A DNA stretch of 64,000 bases from RPQJ01 sp963732415 (GCA_963732415.1 CAVSZK010000004.1:62001-126000); one strand, 5' to 3'; shown: positions 38,146 to 47,623, counted from the first letter of the stretch. Program-made: numbers and translations. Notes: generated by a model not told the origin, from the sequence alone.

Positions 38146-38835
38146 ATGGATGCCATGCAGTTCAATGCCGACTTCGAGCAGCGCGTCGTGATGCCGCCGG
38201 CTACGCCGGAGGACTGGGTCCCGTCGCCGATGGGCGGCGTCCATCGTCGACTGCTGGACCGTGTCGGCGATGAGGTGGCTCGTGCGACCAGCCTGGTGCG
38301 CTATGCGCCGGGTTCGCGGTTCAGTCGTCACGAGCACGGCGGCGGCGAGGAGATCCTGGTGCTCGATGGGGTGTTCTCCGACGAACATGGCGATTTTGCG
38401 GCCGGCAGTTACCTGCGGAACCCGCCCGGCTCCGGACACGCGCCATTCTCGCGCGAAGGCTGCACTCTTTTCGTCAAGCTGTGGCAATTTGCGCGGGCCG
38501 ACAATCGAACGGTAAGGATCGATACGGGTGCCGCCGATTGGCACCCAGGGCTGGTGCCCGGACTCTCGGTGATGCCGCTGCACGAATTTGATGGAGTGAG
38601 CACGGCCCTGGTGCGCTGGGCGCCGAACACGATATTCAGCGTGCACTCGCACCCGGGTGGCGAGGAGATCTTCGTTCTCGATGGCCTGTTTCGTGACGAG
38701 CATGGCGAGTATCCGGCAGGCTCCTGGCTGCGCAACCCGCGCTGGAGTCGGCACGCGCCGTTTACGGGTCAGGAAGGTGCTCTCATTTACGTCAAGGTCG
38801 GGCACCTCGGCGCCGACCTGCTGGTGCCACCGTGA
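38146..38835 (+). CDS. Double ChrR-type cupin protein
   Basis: A 229-residue protein with two cupin repeats of the ChrR C-terminal type. Repeat 1 has RFSRHEHGGGEEILVLDG...HAPF and repeat 2 has FSVHSHPGGEEIFVLDG...HAPF; each supplies His, His, Glu and a later His able to bind a metal. The N-terminal zinc-binding anti-sigma domain of ChrR is absent and no ECF sigma gene is adjacent, so it is probably a stand-alone metal enzyme or stress sensor (inference). ATG 38146 lies 51 bases after the DUF1329 stop; co-transcription is possible. Confidence 0.85.
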   Translation: MDAMQFNADFEQRVVMPPATPEDWVPSPMGGVHRRLLDRVGDEVARATSLVRYAPGSRFSRHEHGGGEEILVLDGVFSDEHGDFAAGSYLRNPPGSGHAPFSREGCTLFVKLWQFARADNRTVRIDTGAADWHPGLVPGLSVMPLHEFDGVSTALVRWAPNTIFSVHSHPGGEEIFVLDGLFRDEHGEYPAGSWLRNPRWSRHAPFTGQEGALIYVKVGHLGADLLVPP

Positions 38836-38942
38836 GAACCTCCGGTCTCGCATAACAACAGTAATCGGGCTGGGAAACCGGACACCCGGCAACGTACGTC
38901 GGCGCGGCCAGCGGGTGGACGACGCGCCGATCATCTGCGCGA

Positions 38943-38960
38943 CCGTCAACGAACTGTCAC
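38943..38960 (+). promoter_or_regulatory. PHO-box-like site upstream of phoX
   Basis: CCGTCAA CGAA CTGTCAC: two 7-base direct repeats separated by four bases, matching the PhoB box layout (CTGTCAT-N4-CTGTCAT/C) at 5 of 7 and 6-7 of 7 positions. It lies 111 bases before the start of the PhoX-type phosphatase, a classic phosphate-starvation gene. No clear -10 element was found at the ideal distance. Confidence 0.5.
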
Positions 38961-39071
38961 GCGGGTGTTCGAATTCCCGTAACACGCCCCGGATAAAAAT
39001 GCCTCCGACGAAGCCCATGCCTGCCGCCCCGGCAGCCAGGCGCTTCGCAGGAACAATTTCCGGAGGTCACC

Positions 39072-41027
39072 ATGTTGTTCAGGTTCTCTCGCCTTGCCAC
39101 ACCCGTTTCGATCGCGGTTGCAGCGGCGCTCAGTGTCGCCGTGCCGTCCAGGTCGCTCGCCTCCGGCCCGTCGAGGGTCGTACCGGCCAGCGTAACTGCA
39201 GTGGAATTCATCGGCATGGACGTGCCGGACACCACGGCCGAGCGCGCCAGCGCCTACACCGAAGCAAGCGTCAAGGTGTCGTATCGCAACGGGAAATCGC
39301 GAGTCTTTCCGCTCAGCTTCCACGAGTTGCACGATACACTGACCACGATCAACGGTGTCACCGTCGGTGACCTCTACGACCAGTACGGCAACGTGCTGCT
39401 GGACCCGGCAGGCAACCCGCAGCGTTCGGAGGCGCCAGACGGCAACAGCCTGATCGAGGTGCCGGGCGCGAACAGCGGCGATCCCTCGAAGCGACGCCTG
39501 TTCATGGTCACGCACCAGGAGTACGACTGGATCGATACGCTCGGCAACGACAACTACGGCCGGATGCCGATGACGATGAACCTGGCAACGATCGACCAGG
39601 ACAAGAAGACCGGTGCGCTCACGACGGTCGCGGTGAAGAACATAGACTTCTCCGGTATCCGCGGCCTGTGGATACCATGTGCGGGTTCCCTGTCGCCCTG
39701 GAACACGCACCTGGGCAGCCAGGAATACGAACCGGACGCCCGCTGCGCAGAGAACCCGGGCGGTTTCTGCCCCAGTACCCCGGGCGTCCCGACCTGGGAC
39801 GACCCTGCAAACTCAGCGAACCTGGGTTCGATGAATCTGTACCTCGACCCGAGCGGCGTGACCAGGCCAGCGCGCGTCTACGACTACGGGATCGTCCCGG
39901 AGGTGAAAGTGGATCGCTACGGCAACACGCGGGTCGAGGCGCATCGCGCGCTGGGCCGAATCTCGCGTGAACTCGTGCAGGTGATGCCGGACTGGCGCAC
40001 CGTTTACCAGGGCGACGACGGCACCTACAACGTGATGACGATGTTCGTGGGCGACATCCCGGGCAACCTGTCGTCCGGCACGCTCTACGCTGCCAAGTGG
40101 TTGCAGACCAGCCCCGAGACGGAGAACGGCGGTTCGGCGCAACTCAAGTGGATCCGCCTCGGCTGGTCCAGCGACTGGTACCTGGACAGGCTGGTCGACC
40201 GCGGCATCAAGTTCAGCGACATATTCGCTGTCAGCAACGCGACCGACAAGGCGACCTGTGAGAGTGAGCCCGGGTTCCGGTTCATAAAGGCAGGCCACAG
40301 CGTCGGGCTTGCCGAGTGCCTGAAACTGAAGAGTCCTTCGATGGCCACGGCGGCCGCATTCCTGGAGACCCGTCGTTACGCCGCCTACAAGGGCGCTACG
40401 GTCGAATTCGAGAAGTTCGAGGGTGTCACCGTCAACAAGGCCGACCGAAAGCTATACCTCGCGATGACCCGCATGCGCAGCGGCATGCAGGCCAGCAGCA
40501 CGGATCCCGTCGACGACATCCGCATTCCGCGCAACGATGCGGGTGCCGTGTACGAGGTCGACCTGGGTGCCTGGAAGACGGACTCGGACGAGCGACTGAT
40601 TCGCAGCAGCTACGTAGGGACCGCGATGCGCGCGCTCGTGGTGGGCGTGCCGATGGCAAAGGATGCTGCCGGCAATACGGCCGAGGTGGACAAGATCGCG
40701 AGCCCCGACAACATCAAGTACTCGGAGAAGATGCGCACGCTGTTCATCGGCGAGGACAGCAGCCTGCACGTCAACAACTTCCTGTGGGCCTACAACGTCG
40801 ACACGGCCAAGCTGTCGCGGATCCTGTCGCTGCCGGCCGGCGCGGAGTCGACGGGCCTGCAGGCGGTCGAGGACGCCAACGGCTACGCGTACATCATGAG
40901 CAATTACCAGCACGCTGGAGACTTCACGAGTTCGACTTCGCAGGCCCTGAAGGACGAGCTTGGGCCGCTGATCGACAAGTACAAGGCCGGTATCGGCTAT
41001 CTCGGCGGGCTGCCCGCCCTGAAGTAG
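39072..41027 (+). CDS. phoX: PhoX-type alkaline phosphatase (DUF839)
   Basis: A 651-residue exported protein with an N-terminal signal (FSRLATPVSIAVAAALSVAV), though an RR twin-arginine motif is not evident. It follows the PhoX/DUF839 layout: MVTHQEYDW, WIPCAGSLSPWNTHLGSQEY with the CAGSxxPWxTxLSxEE-like metal segment, ALGRISRE, YQGDDG, and a later LYLAMTRM and SPDNIKYSE. PhoX enzymes use calcium and iron to release phosphate from organic monoesters in the periplasm. The ribosome site CCGGAGG precedes ATG 39072, and a PHO-box-like site lies upstream. Confidence 0.85.
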   Translation: MLFRFSRLATPVSIAVAAALSVAVPSRSLASGPSRVVPASVTAVEFIGMDVPDTTAERASAYTEASVKVSYRNGKSRVFPLSFHELHDTLTTINGVTVGDLYDQYGNVLLDPAGNPQRSEAPDGNSLIEVPGANSGDPSKRRLFMVTHQEYDWIDTLGNDNYGRMPMTMNLATIDQDKKTGALTTVAVKNIDFSGIRGLWIPCAGSLSPWNTHLGSQEYEPDARCAENPGGFCPSTPGVPTWDDPANSANLGSMNLYLDPSGVTRPARVYDYGIVPEVKVDRYGNTRVEAHRALGRISRELVQVMPDWRTVYQGDDGTYNVMTMFVGDIPGNLSSGTLYAAKWLQTSPETENGGSAQLKWIRLGWSSDWYLDRLVDRGIKFSDIFAVSNATDKATCESEPGFRFIKAGHSVGLAECLKLKSPSMATAAAFLETRRYAAYKGATVEFEKFEGVTVNKADRKLYLAMTRMRSGMQASSTDPVDDIRIPRNDAGAVYEVDLGAWKTDSDERLIRSSYVGTAMRALVVGVPMAKDAAGNTAEVDKIASPDNIKYSEKMRTLFIGEDSSLHVNNFLWAYNVDTAKLSRILSLPAGAESTGLQAVEDANGYAYIMSNYQHAGDFTSSTSQALKDELGPLIDKYKAGIGYLGGLPALK

Positions 41028-41052
41028 CGAGCGGCCGGGCGGTACTTCGCGG

Positions 41053-41094
41053 GCGCCGGGGCCTCCCCGCATGGGCGGGGCGGGTCTCCGGCGC
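41053..41094. terminator. Nested GC-rich stem-loop between convergent phoX and WYL genes
   Basis: The outer stem GCGCCGG (41053-41059) pairs with CCGGCGC (41088-41094); the inner stem CCCCGC (41065-41070) pairs with GCGGGG (41075-41080) over loop ATGG. There is no T-run, so this would be a Rho-assisted or weak two-way terminator. It fills most of the 78-base gap between the two stops. Confidence 0.55.
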
Positions 41095-41105
41095 AGGCGG
41101 CAAAC

Positions 41106-42080
41106 CTATCGAGCGTAGACGCTGGCGGCTTCGGCGTGCTGCCTGGCGACGGCGGCGCGCAGCGATTCCGGCGCCAGCACTTCGACGTCGGCGCCGTACT
41201 TCAATATGTCCATCACCAGTTCCGGCTCTCGCGAATATGGCAGCTTCAGCAGGTAGCTGCCGTCGAGTTGCAGCTTGCCGTCCTGTCGGGGGTGCCAGGT
41301 CTCGCGGCTGACCCAGCGGGCACGCGTGGCATTGAACAGCAGCACGGCGTCCTGCGTCTCGGAGCCCGCGAAGATGCCGTAGCCGCTCGCGAAGTGCCGG
41401 TCGAGGCTGTCTTCGCCCACTTCCTTGCAGGGCTTCTCGACCACCGACGCAGAGGCAATCGCGTCCACCGAGAAGGTGCGGAGCGCCTGGCGCTTGTGGC
41501 AGAACGCATCCAGGTACCAGTTGTCGCGGTAATGCACCAGGCGCTGTGGCGAGACCTCGCGCTCGAGTGCGTCGCCGTCGGCGTGCCGTGTGTGCTCCAG
41601 GCGCAGCCGCTTGCGTGCCAGCAGTGCGGCGGCGAGCGTGCGGAAGTGCGCGGGCTCGATGGCGCGGGAGCCCATCGACAGCACGCGGATGCGGCGCGTG
41701 ACGTCCGCGGCGTTCACGTCTCCGGAGTCCAGCAATTCCGTGAGGCGCTTGCGCAGCGGATTGATCAGCTCGGACAGCACGCCGGGCTCCAGGCCCCCGA
41801 TCAACTGGTCCATCGTGATCAGTGCGCGGAGTTCATCCGCGGTGAAATACAGGCCGGGAAGCTGCCAGACGGCGCTGTCCTCGACCTTGTCGTCGAAACG
41901 ATAGGCTTCGTGCTCGGCGTCGTAGACGATAGGGGCGCGAAAGCGGTCGCGCAGGTACTCGAGGTCACGCTTGAACGTAGCGCGGGAGACTTCGAGTTCG
42001 TCCAGGAAGTCCTGCGTGCGCACGAAGCGGCGCGCCTTGAGAAGTTGCTGGATGCGGTAGAAGCGGTCGAGGCGGTCCAT
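41106..42080 (-). CDS. WYL-domain HTH transcriptional regulator (YafY type)
   Basis: A 324-residue regulator. The N-terminal winged helix is MDRLDRFYRIQQLLKARRFV with SRATFKRDLEYLRDR as recognition helix, followed by a WYL-type ligand domain (SPQRLVHYRDNWYLDAFC) and a C-terminal WCX-like extension. WYL regulators often sense nucleic acids or nucleotides and control stress or defence genes. Here no defence genes adjoin; the nearest same-direction downstream DNA is the phoX terminator, so the target is unclear. ATG 42080 is the family-typical start. Confidence 0.88.
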   Translation of the reverse strand: MDRLDRFYRIQQLLKARRFVRTQDFLDELEVSRATFKRDLEYLRDRFRAPIVYDAEHEAYRFDDKVEDSAVWQLPGLYFTADELRALITMDQLIGGLEPGVLSELINPLRKRLTELLDSGDVNAADVTRRIRVLSMGSRAIEPAHFRTLAAALLARKRLRLEHTRHADGDALEREVSPQRLVHYRDNWYLDAFCHKRQALRTFSVDAIASASVVEKPCKEVGEDSLDRHFASGYGIFAGSETQDAVLLFNATRARWVSRETWHPRQDGKLQLDGSYLLKLPYSREPELVMDILKYGADVEVLAPESLRAAVARQHAEAASVYAR

Positions 42081-42104
42081 GCGGGTGCCCGGCAGCGGAG
42101 AGTG

Positions 42105-42245
42105 TCAGCTCACAGTTGGCGGCGGCGGTGTCGCCGTCCCTGATTCTTCCTTGCGTTGCTGCTTGCGCTGCAGCTTTTCTTCACGTTTTTTCCTTGCGGC
42201 TTCTTCTCGTTGTCTCTTCTGATGCGAGTAATTCGGCTTGGCCAT
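42105..42245 (-). CDS. Conserved 46-residue basic protein (MAKPNYSHQKRQ type)
   Basis: ATG 42245 to stop 42105, with GGAG five bases upstream. The sequence is very rich in Lys, Arg and Glu (KRQREEAARKKREEK) with a Pro-rich tail. I recall short proteins beginning MAKPNYSFxKRQRE as widespread in proteobacteria without known function; their charge suggests RNA or ribosome contact (inference). It lies just upstream of the WYL regulator on the same strand. Confidence 0.7.
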   Translation of the reverse strand: MAKPNYSHQKRQREEAARKKREEKLQRKQQRKEESGTATPPPPTVS

Positions 42246-42418
42246 TAACGCTCCGGGGCGGGCAGGTGGGCTGACAGGGTAGCGGGGTAGGGGCCCGGGG
42301 GACAACCTGCCGGAAAGCGGCGGGCGCCGGCGCAACGATGCTATGCAGGGCGATGGCACTTGCGGGACGAACAATTCCCGGCTATTGATGTATGAAACTC
42401 GCGCGTCAGGAGGATGCC

Positions 42419-42859
42419 ATGGAGGAATACTGGGCCACCCGGACCGGGCGATGGCGCAAGGCGATGAAAGGACTGTCTGCGCCGTCGCTGGCGGAGCGGC
42501 TCTACGAGGTTATCCGCAAGGACGTCGAGGAAGGCCAGTTGCCGCACGGCGCAATCCTGCCGACCTCGGAGCGGGTGGCATCCGAGCTCGTGATCAAGAC
42601 CGAGGACGTGCAGGCGGCCTACGCGCGCCTGCTCTCGGAGGGACTCATCGAGGAGCGGGACAAGGGCAGGCTCTGTATCGTCGGGCACGATCGCGAGGCC
42701 AGTATTGGCGATGCCACGCAGATCCGCTTCGAGGCCGCGCTGCTGAAGGCGGTGCGTGAGGCCGCAGCGCGCGGACTCTCGAGCACCGAGGCGACCGGCA
42801 TGTTCAAGGCCGCGGCGCTCAGGATGGCGGAGATGCAGGAAAAGAAAGAGCAGGAGTGA
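42419..42859 (+). CDS. GntR-family winged-helix regulator (short)
   Basis: A 146-residue protein. Residues ~15-85 form a GntR winged helix (LAERLYEVIRKDVEEGQLPHGAILPTSERVASELVIKTEDVQAAYARLLSEGLIEER). The C-terminal ~60 residues are a short helical region, too small for a FadR or HutC ligand domain, so it resembles the YtrA-like short GntR group. AGGAGG before ATG 42419 fixes the start; ATG 42392 is also in frame. Neighbours give no target. Confidence 0.82.
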   Translation: MEEYWATRTGRWRKAMKGLSAPSLAERLYEVIRKDVEEGQLPHGAILPTSERVASELVIKTEDVQAAYARLLSEGLIEERDKGRLCIVGHDREASIGDATQIRFEAALLKAVREAAARGLSSTEATGMFKAAALRMAEMQEKKEQE

Positions 42860-42883
42860 ACGCGACGCAGGCCCGGTGCGGCG

Positions 42884-43705
42884 TCAGCATTCCATCATCC
42901 GTCGAATGTCGGAAAACACTGCCAGCGTGCTCTGCCGGAATTTTGCCCTGTCGACCGGATCGAAGAGCTGCCAGGCATCGCTGTCCACCAGCATCAGGGC
43001 TTCCAGCGGCGGCAGCAGCGCCGGGCGGATGCAATGCGGCAGCTCCGCGTCGGTCAGGCTGCCGGGATTGGGCCACTCGGGCACCACGTTCAGAGACTGG
43101 TGCATCAGCACGGACTGCACGATCAGCGCGGCCGCAGACCCTTCACCGAACAGCTGCTCTATCGCGTGGATGATTGCCGGCAGCACGCGGTTGTCCTGGA
43201 TCGGGCCCTTGCCGTCGGGCGACTCGATCGAGGCATTCAATACCAGCCGTGTCCACGCATCGAGCCCCGCCGCATAGGAGTCGCTGGTCGGGAATCCGAG
43301 TGCCGGCAGTGCACGTGCCGCAAGCGTTCCCGAACGAAACGCGTGCAGCGAGTCCCGTTGTCCGGCGATCACCTGTTTCCCGACGTCGTGGTACAGCACG
43401 ATCCATTCCATCGTCGCCTGCAGGTCGGGTCCGGCCTGGCGATACTCCGGCAGGTTCTGCAGCCCGATCAGCGCGCGGGTGATGTGGTCCAGCGTGGTGC
43501 CGTTGCCATATGCGGCCATCGTCTGCCAGCCCGGGGCAACCGCTTCCACTGCCCGCATGACCCCAGGTGTCCAGAAGTCGCGGATTCGCAGGGACAGTTC
43601 ATCGCTGTCGCGCAGCTCACCAGCTTCGATCTGCCGAGCCTGGTCCCGCACGAACGCGCACAGGGCCGGCAGGTGATCGGCGGGACGCGGGATCGTCGTT
43701 TCCAT
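42884..43705 (-). CDS. HD-domain-like protein
   Basis: A 273-residue soluble protein with LDHITRAL followed later by WIVLYHDVGKQ and a further His near HAFRSG, the ordering of an HD-superfamily phosphohydrolase (H...HD...D). The rest is helical. The substrate could be a nucleotide or cyclic dinucleotide; nothing specific is visible. ATG 43705 is preferred over ATG 43774, which would add basic residues outside the fold and run into the putA promoter region. It converges on the GntR gene and is divergent from putA. Confidence 0.7.
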   Translation of the reverse strand: METTIPRPADHLPALCAFVRDQARQIEAGELRDSDELSLRIRDFWTPGVMRAVEAVAPGWQTMAAYGNGTTLDHITRALIGLQNLPEYRQAGPDLQATMEWIVLYHDVGKQVIAGQRDSLHAFRSGTLAARALPALGFPTSDSYAAGLDAWTRLVLNASIESPDGKGPIQDNRVLPAIIHAIEQLFGEGSAAALIVQSVLMHQSLNVVPEWPNPGSLTDAELPHCIRPALLPPLEALMLVDSDAWQLFDPVDRAKFRQSTLAVFSDIRRMMEC

Positions 43706-43743
43706 GAATCCGGAGCGTACGCGCGCTGGGCGCCGTCGACCGA

Positions 43744-43749
43744 TATAAT
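43744..43749 (+). promoter_or_regulatory. Possible -10 element (TATAAT) in the HD/putA divergent gap
   Basis: A perfect TATAAT in a short AT-rich stretch (43742-43755) of an otherwise GC-rich 251-base gap. No good -35 is found 17 bases upstream, so an activator may be needed, or the match is chance. It lies 208 bases before putA. Confidence 0.25.
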
Positions 43750-43810
43750 TGATATGAGTACTTTCCGGCGTCAACGGGCGGCTTGGCCACCGGTCGTTCG
43801 CGGCACATCA

Positions 43811-43827
43811 GTTTCGGGGCCCGAAAC
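43811..43827. promoter_or_regulatory. 17-bp palindrome upstream of putA
   Basis: GTTTCGGG-G-CCCGAAAC is a perfect 8-base inverted repeat with a one-base centre, 130 bases before putA. It is a plausible operator. This PutA has no DNA-binding domain, so a separate regulator would have to read it. Confidence 0.4.
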
Positions 43828-43956
43828 CGATCCGCTCGGTTCCCGGCACTTCGGTATCCTGCGATTCAGCGGCCACGAATTGTCCGGAATAATCCCGGTT
43901 CGGCCGAGCCCGGGCGGGCCCGGCAGGCTTCCCTTCAGTCACCTCGGGCACCCCCT

Positions 43957-46900
43957 ATGACCGACCCAGCCACCGTTGCCGTGCTCCTTGGCCAGTTCAG
44001 GTCCGACCCGACCTCGAGGTACCCGGCGGCGGTGCAGAAGGCGCTGCTGCTGGCGCGCCGGCTCCAGGAGCGCGCGCGATCGCTGCAGACATCCGCAGAG
44101 CGGCGCCAGCAGGCGGAACTCGATCGGATGCTGCAGACACCCTCCGACAAGGCGACGCTGGCGATGATGACCGACCAGGCGTTCCGCACCAGCGACGCCG
44201 CGCGCGCCGTAGAGCACCTTACGCACATCCTCGACGTGCAGGGTGTGCCGCGCTATTTCGGTCCGCTCGATCGCACGCTGATGAAGGGCTTCCAGTCGTT
44301 CGGTGCCTTCGTGCCCGGGGTCGCGCTGCCGCTGGTGAAGGAGCACATGCACAAGGAGACGGCCAACGTCATCCTCCCCGGTGAGAAGGACGAGCTCACG
44401 CGGCACCTGGCCGAGCGGCGCACCGAGGGAGTGCGGATGAACGTCAACTTCCTCGGCGAGGCGATCCTGAGCGAGGAAGAAGCCGAGCGCCGCCTGCGGC
44501 AGTACCTGCAGGGCCTGCAGTGGCCAGAGGTCGAGGTCGTCTCGATCAAGATCTCGACGCTGTACTCGCAGATCTCGCCGATCGCTCGCGAGCACACGGT
44601 CAGCGTTCTCTGTGACCGCCTCGAGCGACTGTTCCGCACGGCAGACCGCGCGTCGTTCACGCGGCCCGACGGCACAGTGGTACCGAAGTTCGTGTACCTG
44701 GACATGGAGGAGTACCGCGACAAGGAGCTGACCGCGGCGACATTCATGCGCACGCTGGATCGCGGCGGCCTCGGGCACGTCCGCGCGGGCATTGCGCTGC
44801 AGAGCTACATCCCGGATTCATACCGGACCCTGCTGCAGTTGCAGGAATGGGCGCGCCGCCGCGTGGCAGCAGGCGGCGGGCGCATCACCATCCGCCTGGT
44901 GAAAGGCGCCAACATGGAGAGCGAGCGCGCCGAGTCGTCGATGCGCGGCTGGCCGCAGGCGCCGTACCGCACCAAGCTTGAGACCGACGCCAACTACAAG
45001 CGCATGGTCCACGAGGTGATGAAGCCGGAGAACCTCGCGGCCATGGACGTCGGCGTCGCGTCGCACAACCTGTTCGACCTGGCTTACGGCCTGGTGCTGG
45101 CGCACGAGCGCCAGGCGCTCGACAGGGTGCAGTTCGAGATGCTGGAGGGCATGGCGAACGCCCAGCGTCGTGCGCTGTTCGAGCTGTCGCGCAACCTGTT
45201 GCTGTACGCGCCTGCCTGCTACAAGGAGAATTTCATCAATGCGATCGGCTACCTGATCCGTCGCCTCGACGAGAACACGGGACCCGAGAATTTCCTGCGT
45301 CACGCCTTCAAGATCGAGGTGGGCAGCCCCGAGTGGCAGCAGCTCGAGCACGGGTTCCTTGCCGCGTTCGATGCCATCGACGGCACCAGCGACGCGCCGC
45401 GACGCGACCAGGACCGCAACCAGCCGCCGGTGGCTCCGTCGGCGGTCGCGCGCGGCTGGCAGCACCTGGAATGCGAGCCGGACACGGACTTTGCGCTGCC
45501 GCAGAATGGCGAATGGGCGGAAAAGATCGTCGCCCGCTGGCAGCCGAGACACGGCGAGGGTGCCGTGCAGATACCGCTGGTCATTGGCGGCGAGGAACTG
45601 CTGGAAGGTCGGCCGCTGCGTGATTGCCTGGACCCGTCGCGTCCCGATGTCGTCGTCGGCCGTTACCGGCAGGCGACCGACGCAGACGTCGCGCGTGCGG
45701 TGGAGTGCGCGGCCGCCGACCCTGACGGCTGGCGGACCATGGCGGAGGCGCAGCGCTTCGAACTGCTGGGCAGGGTTGCCCAGGAACTGCGCATCGCCCG
45801 CGGCGAACTGATGGGTGCAGCGCTGGCCGACGGCGGCAAGATGCTGATGGAGTCCGACCCGGAAGTGTCCGAAGCGATCGATTTCCTGGAGTTCTACCGC
45901 GACTCGGCGCGCTGGTGGCAAAGGATGCCGACGCTGCGTGCCCGCCCGAAAGGCGTGGTCGTGGTGGTGCCACCCTGGAACTTCCCGGTTGCGATTCCCT
46001 GTGGTGGCGTCGCGGCGGCACTCGCGGCCGGCAATACCGTCATCATCAAGCCAGCGTCGGACACCGTGCTGGTCGCGTGGGAGATGTGCCAGTGCTTCTG
46101 GCGTGCGGGTGTGTCGAAGAATGCGTTGCAGTTTCTTCCGTGCTCGGGCGCCCGCGAAGGCCGCAAGCTGGTGAACCATCCAAAGGTCAGCGCCGTGATC
46201 CTCACCGGCGGCACCGACACCGCGCTCACCATGCTCGGCGACAATCCGCGCCTCGCCCTGTTCGCCGAGACCGGGGGCAAGGACGCGACGATCGTCACGG
46301 CAGTGTCGGATCGCGACCTCGCCATCAAGCACATCCTGCACTCGGCATTCAGTCACTCCGGCCAGAAGTGCTCTGCCACCTCGTTGTTGCTGCTGCAGGC
46401 CGAGGTCTACGACGATCCGGCGTTCCGGCGTTCGCTGTGCGAGGCCGTACAGAGCCTCGCAATCGGCTCGGCCTGGGACCTCGGCACCAAGATGGGACCG
46501 ATGATAAAGCCGCCATCGGGCGACCTCGAGACAGCGCTCAAGGTGCTCGAGTCAGGCGAGGAATGGGCAGTCATGCCGCAGCCAGCCGAGGGAAACCCGT
46601 GTCTATGGACTCCGGGCGTCAAGTACGGCGTGCGCCCCGGCAGCTATACGCACATGACAGAGTTCTTCGGCCCGATGCTGGCCGTGATGCGGTTCGAGAC
46701 ACTGGGCGAAGCCGTCGACCTGGTTAACCAGACTGGGTATGGGCTGACCAGCGGACTGGAGAGCCTCGACGATCGAGAATGGGACTACTGGAAGCAGCAC
46801 ATTGGCGCCGGCAACCTCTACATCAACCGTGTGACGACCGGCGCCATCGTGCTGCGCCAGCCGTTCGGCGGAATGGGCAAGTCGGGCTTCGGGCCCGGCA

Positions 46901-47619
46901 TGAAGGCGGGAGGGCCGAACTACGTCGCGCAGTTCATGGATTTCGAGGACGTCGATGCTTCGCAGGCATACGCGGGCGCGCAGTCAGTGGACGGCATGCC
47001 GCTCACGCCGACGCTTGCGGCACTCTGCAGCCTGCTGCGGTCGCAATCGAAGGACGGCGACGCGCGCATCATCGCAGCGGCGCTCAGCTACGAATCCAGC
47101 CAGCGCGAAGAATTCAGCCGGGAGCACGATCACTTCAAGCTGGTAGGCCAGGACAACGTACGGCGTTACCTGCCCGTCGGCAGCGTGCGGGTTCGAGTCG
47201 ACGCGAACGACACTGCCTTTGACGTGTTCGCCCGCGCCTGCGCGGCGCACGTCGCGGGTTGCCGCGTGGTCATCAGCACGCCGCCCCGGCTGGATTCCGC
47301 CGTGGTCCGACGGCTGGAGACACTGACAGAGAGCTGGGCAGGGGGCATCGAGTTCGTAGAGGAGTCCGATGCGCAGCTGGCACAGGCCGTCCGCGAGGGG
47401 CAGGTAGACAGGGTTCGCTACGCCGCGCCGGACCGGGCCTCGCTCGAGGTGCTGCAGGCCGGCAATGCCGCGAATGGTTGCGTGGTCAGCGTTCCGGTGT
47501 CGGGCGAGGGGCGACTCGAGTTGCTCTGGTACGTCCGTGAGCAGAGCATCAGCACCGACTATCATCGCTACGGCAACCTCGGCACGCGTGCCGACGAGCC
47601 GCGTGCCGAGGTGCCCTGA
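43957..47619 (+). CDS. putA: Bifunctional proline dehydrogenase / L-glutamate-5-semialdehyde dehydrogenase
   Basis: A 1220-residue enzyme oxidising proline to glutamate in two steps. Residues ~160-480 are the FAD-binding proline dehydrogenase barrel (NVNFLGEAILSEEEAERRL, RLVKGANMESE, FEMLEGMA). Residues ~570-1040 are the aldehyde dehydrogenase (PPWNFPVAIPCGG, general base Glu771 in LFAETGGKD, nucleophile Cys805 in GQKCSA). Residues ~1040-1220 resemble the C-terminal ALDH-like flap of type-B PutA. The N-terminal ribbon-helix-helix repressor domain of E. coli PutA is missing. ATG 43957 is chosen; the longer frame from 43783 has no domain match. Confidence 0.95.
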   Translation: MTDPATVAVLLGQFRSDPTSRYPAAVQKALLLARRLQERARSLQTSAERRQQAELDRMLQTPSDKATLAMMTDQAFRTSDAARAVEHLTHILDVQGVPRYFGPLDRTLMKGFQSFGAFVPGVALPLVKEHMHKETANVILPGEKDELTRHLAERRTEGVRMNVNFLGEAILSEEEAERRLRQYLQGLQWPEVEVVSIKISTLYSQISPIAREHTVSVLCDRLERLFRTADRASFTRPDGTVVPKFVYLDMEEYRDKELTAATFMRTLDRGGLGHVRAGIALQSYIPDSYRTLLQLQEWARRRVAAGGGRITIRLVKGANMESERAESSMRGWPQAPYRTKLETDANYKRMVHEVMKPENLAAMDVGVASHNLFDLAYGLVLAHERQALDRVQFEMLEGMANAQRRALFELSRNLLLYAPACYKENFINAIGYLIRRLDENTGPENFLRHAFKIEVGSPEWQQLEHGFLAAFDAIDGTSDAPRRDQDRNQPPVAPSAVARGWQHLECEPDTDFALPQNGEWAEKIVARWQPRHGEGAVQIPLVIGGEELLEGRPLRDCLDPSRPDVVVGRYRQATDADVARAVECAAADPDGWRTMAEAQRFELLGRVAQELRIARGELMGAALADGGKMLMESDPEVSEAIDFLEFYRDSARWWQRMPTLRARPKGVVVVVPPWNFPVAIPCGGVAAALAAGNTVIIKPASDTVLVAWEMCQCFWRAGVSKNALQFLPCSGAREGRKLVNHPKVSAVILTGGTDTALTMLGDNPRLALFAETGGKDATIVTAVSDRDLAIKHILHSAFSHSGQKCSATSLLLLQAEVYDDPAFRRSLCEAVQSLAIGSAWDLGTKMGPMIKPPSGDLETALKVLESGEEWAVMPQPAEGNPCLWTPGVKYGVRPGSYTHMTEFFGPMLAVMRFETLGEAVDLVNQTGYGLTSGLESLDDREWDYWKQHIGAGNLYINRVTTGAIVLRQPFGGMGKSGFGPGMKAGGPNYVAQFMDFEDVDASQAYAGAQSVDGMPLTPTLAALCSLLRSQSKDGDARIIAAALSYESSQREEFSREHDHFKLVGQDNVRRYLPVGSVRVRVDANDTAFDVFARACAAHVAGCRVVISTPPRLDSAVVRRLETLTESWAGGIEFVEESDAQLAQAVREGQVDRVRYAAPDRASLEVLQAGNAANGCVVSVPVSGEGRLELLWYVREQSISTDYHRYGNLGTRADEPRAEVP

Positions 47620-47623
47620 ACCG

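Noticed and set aside
44818..46356. A 512-codon minus-strand frame inside putA
   Set aside because: Shadow of putA; no recognisable domain.
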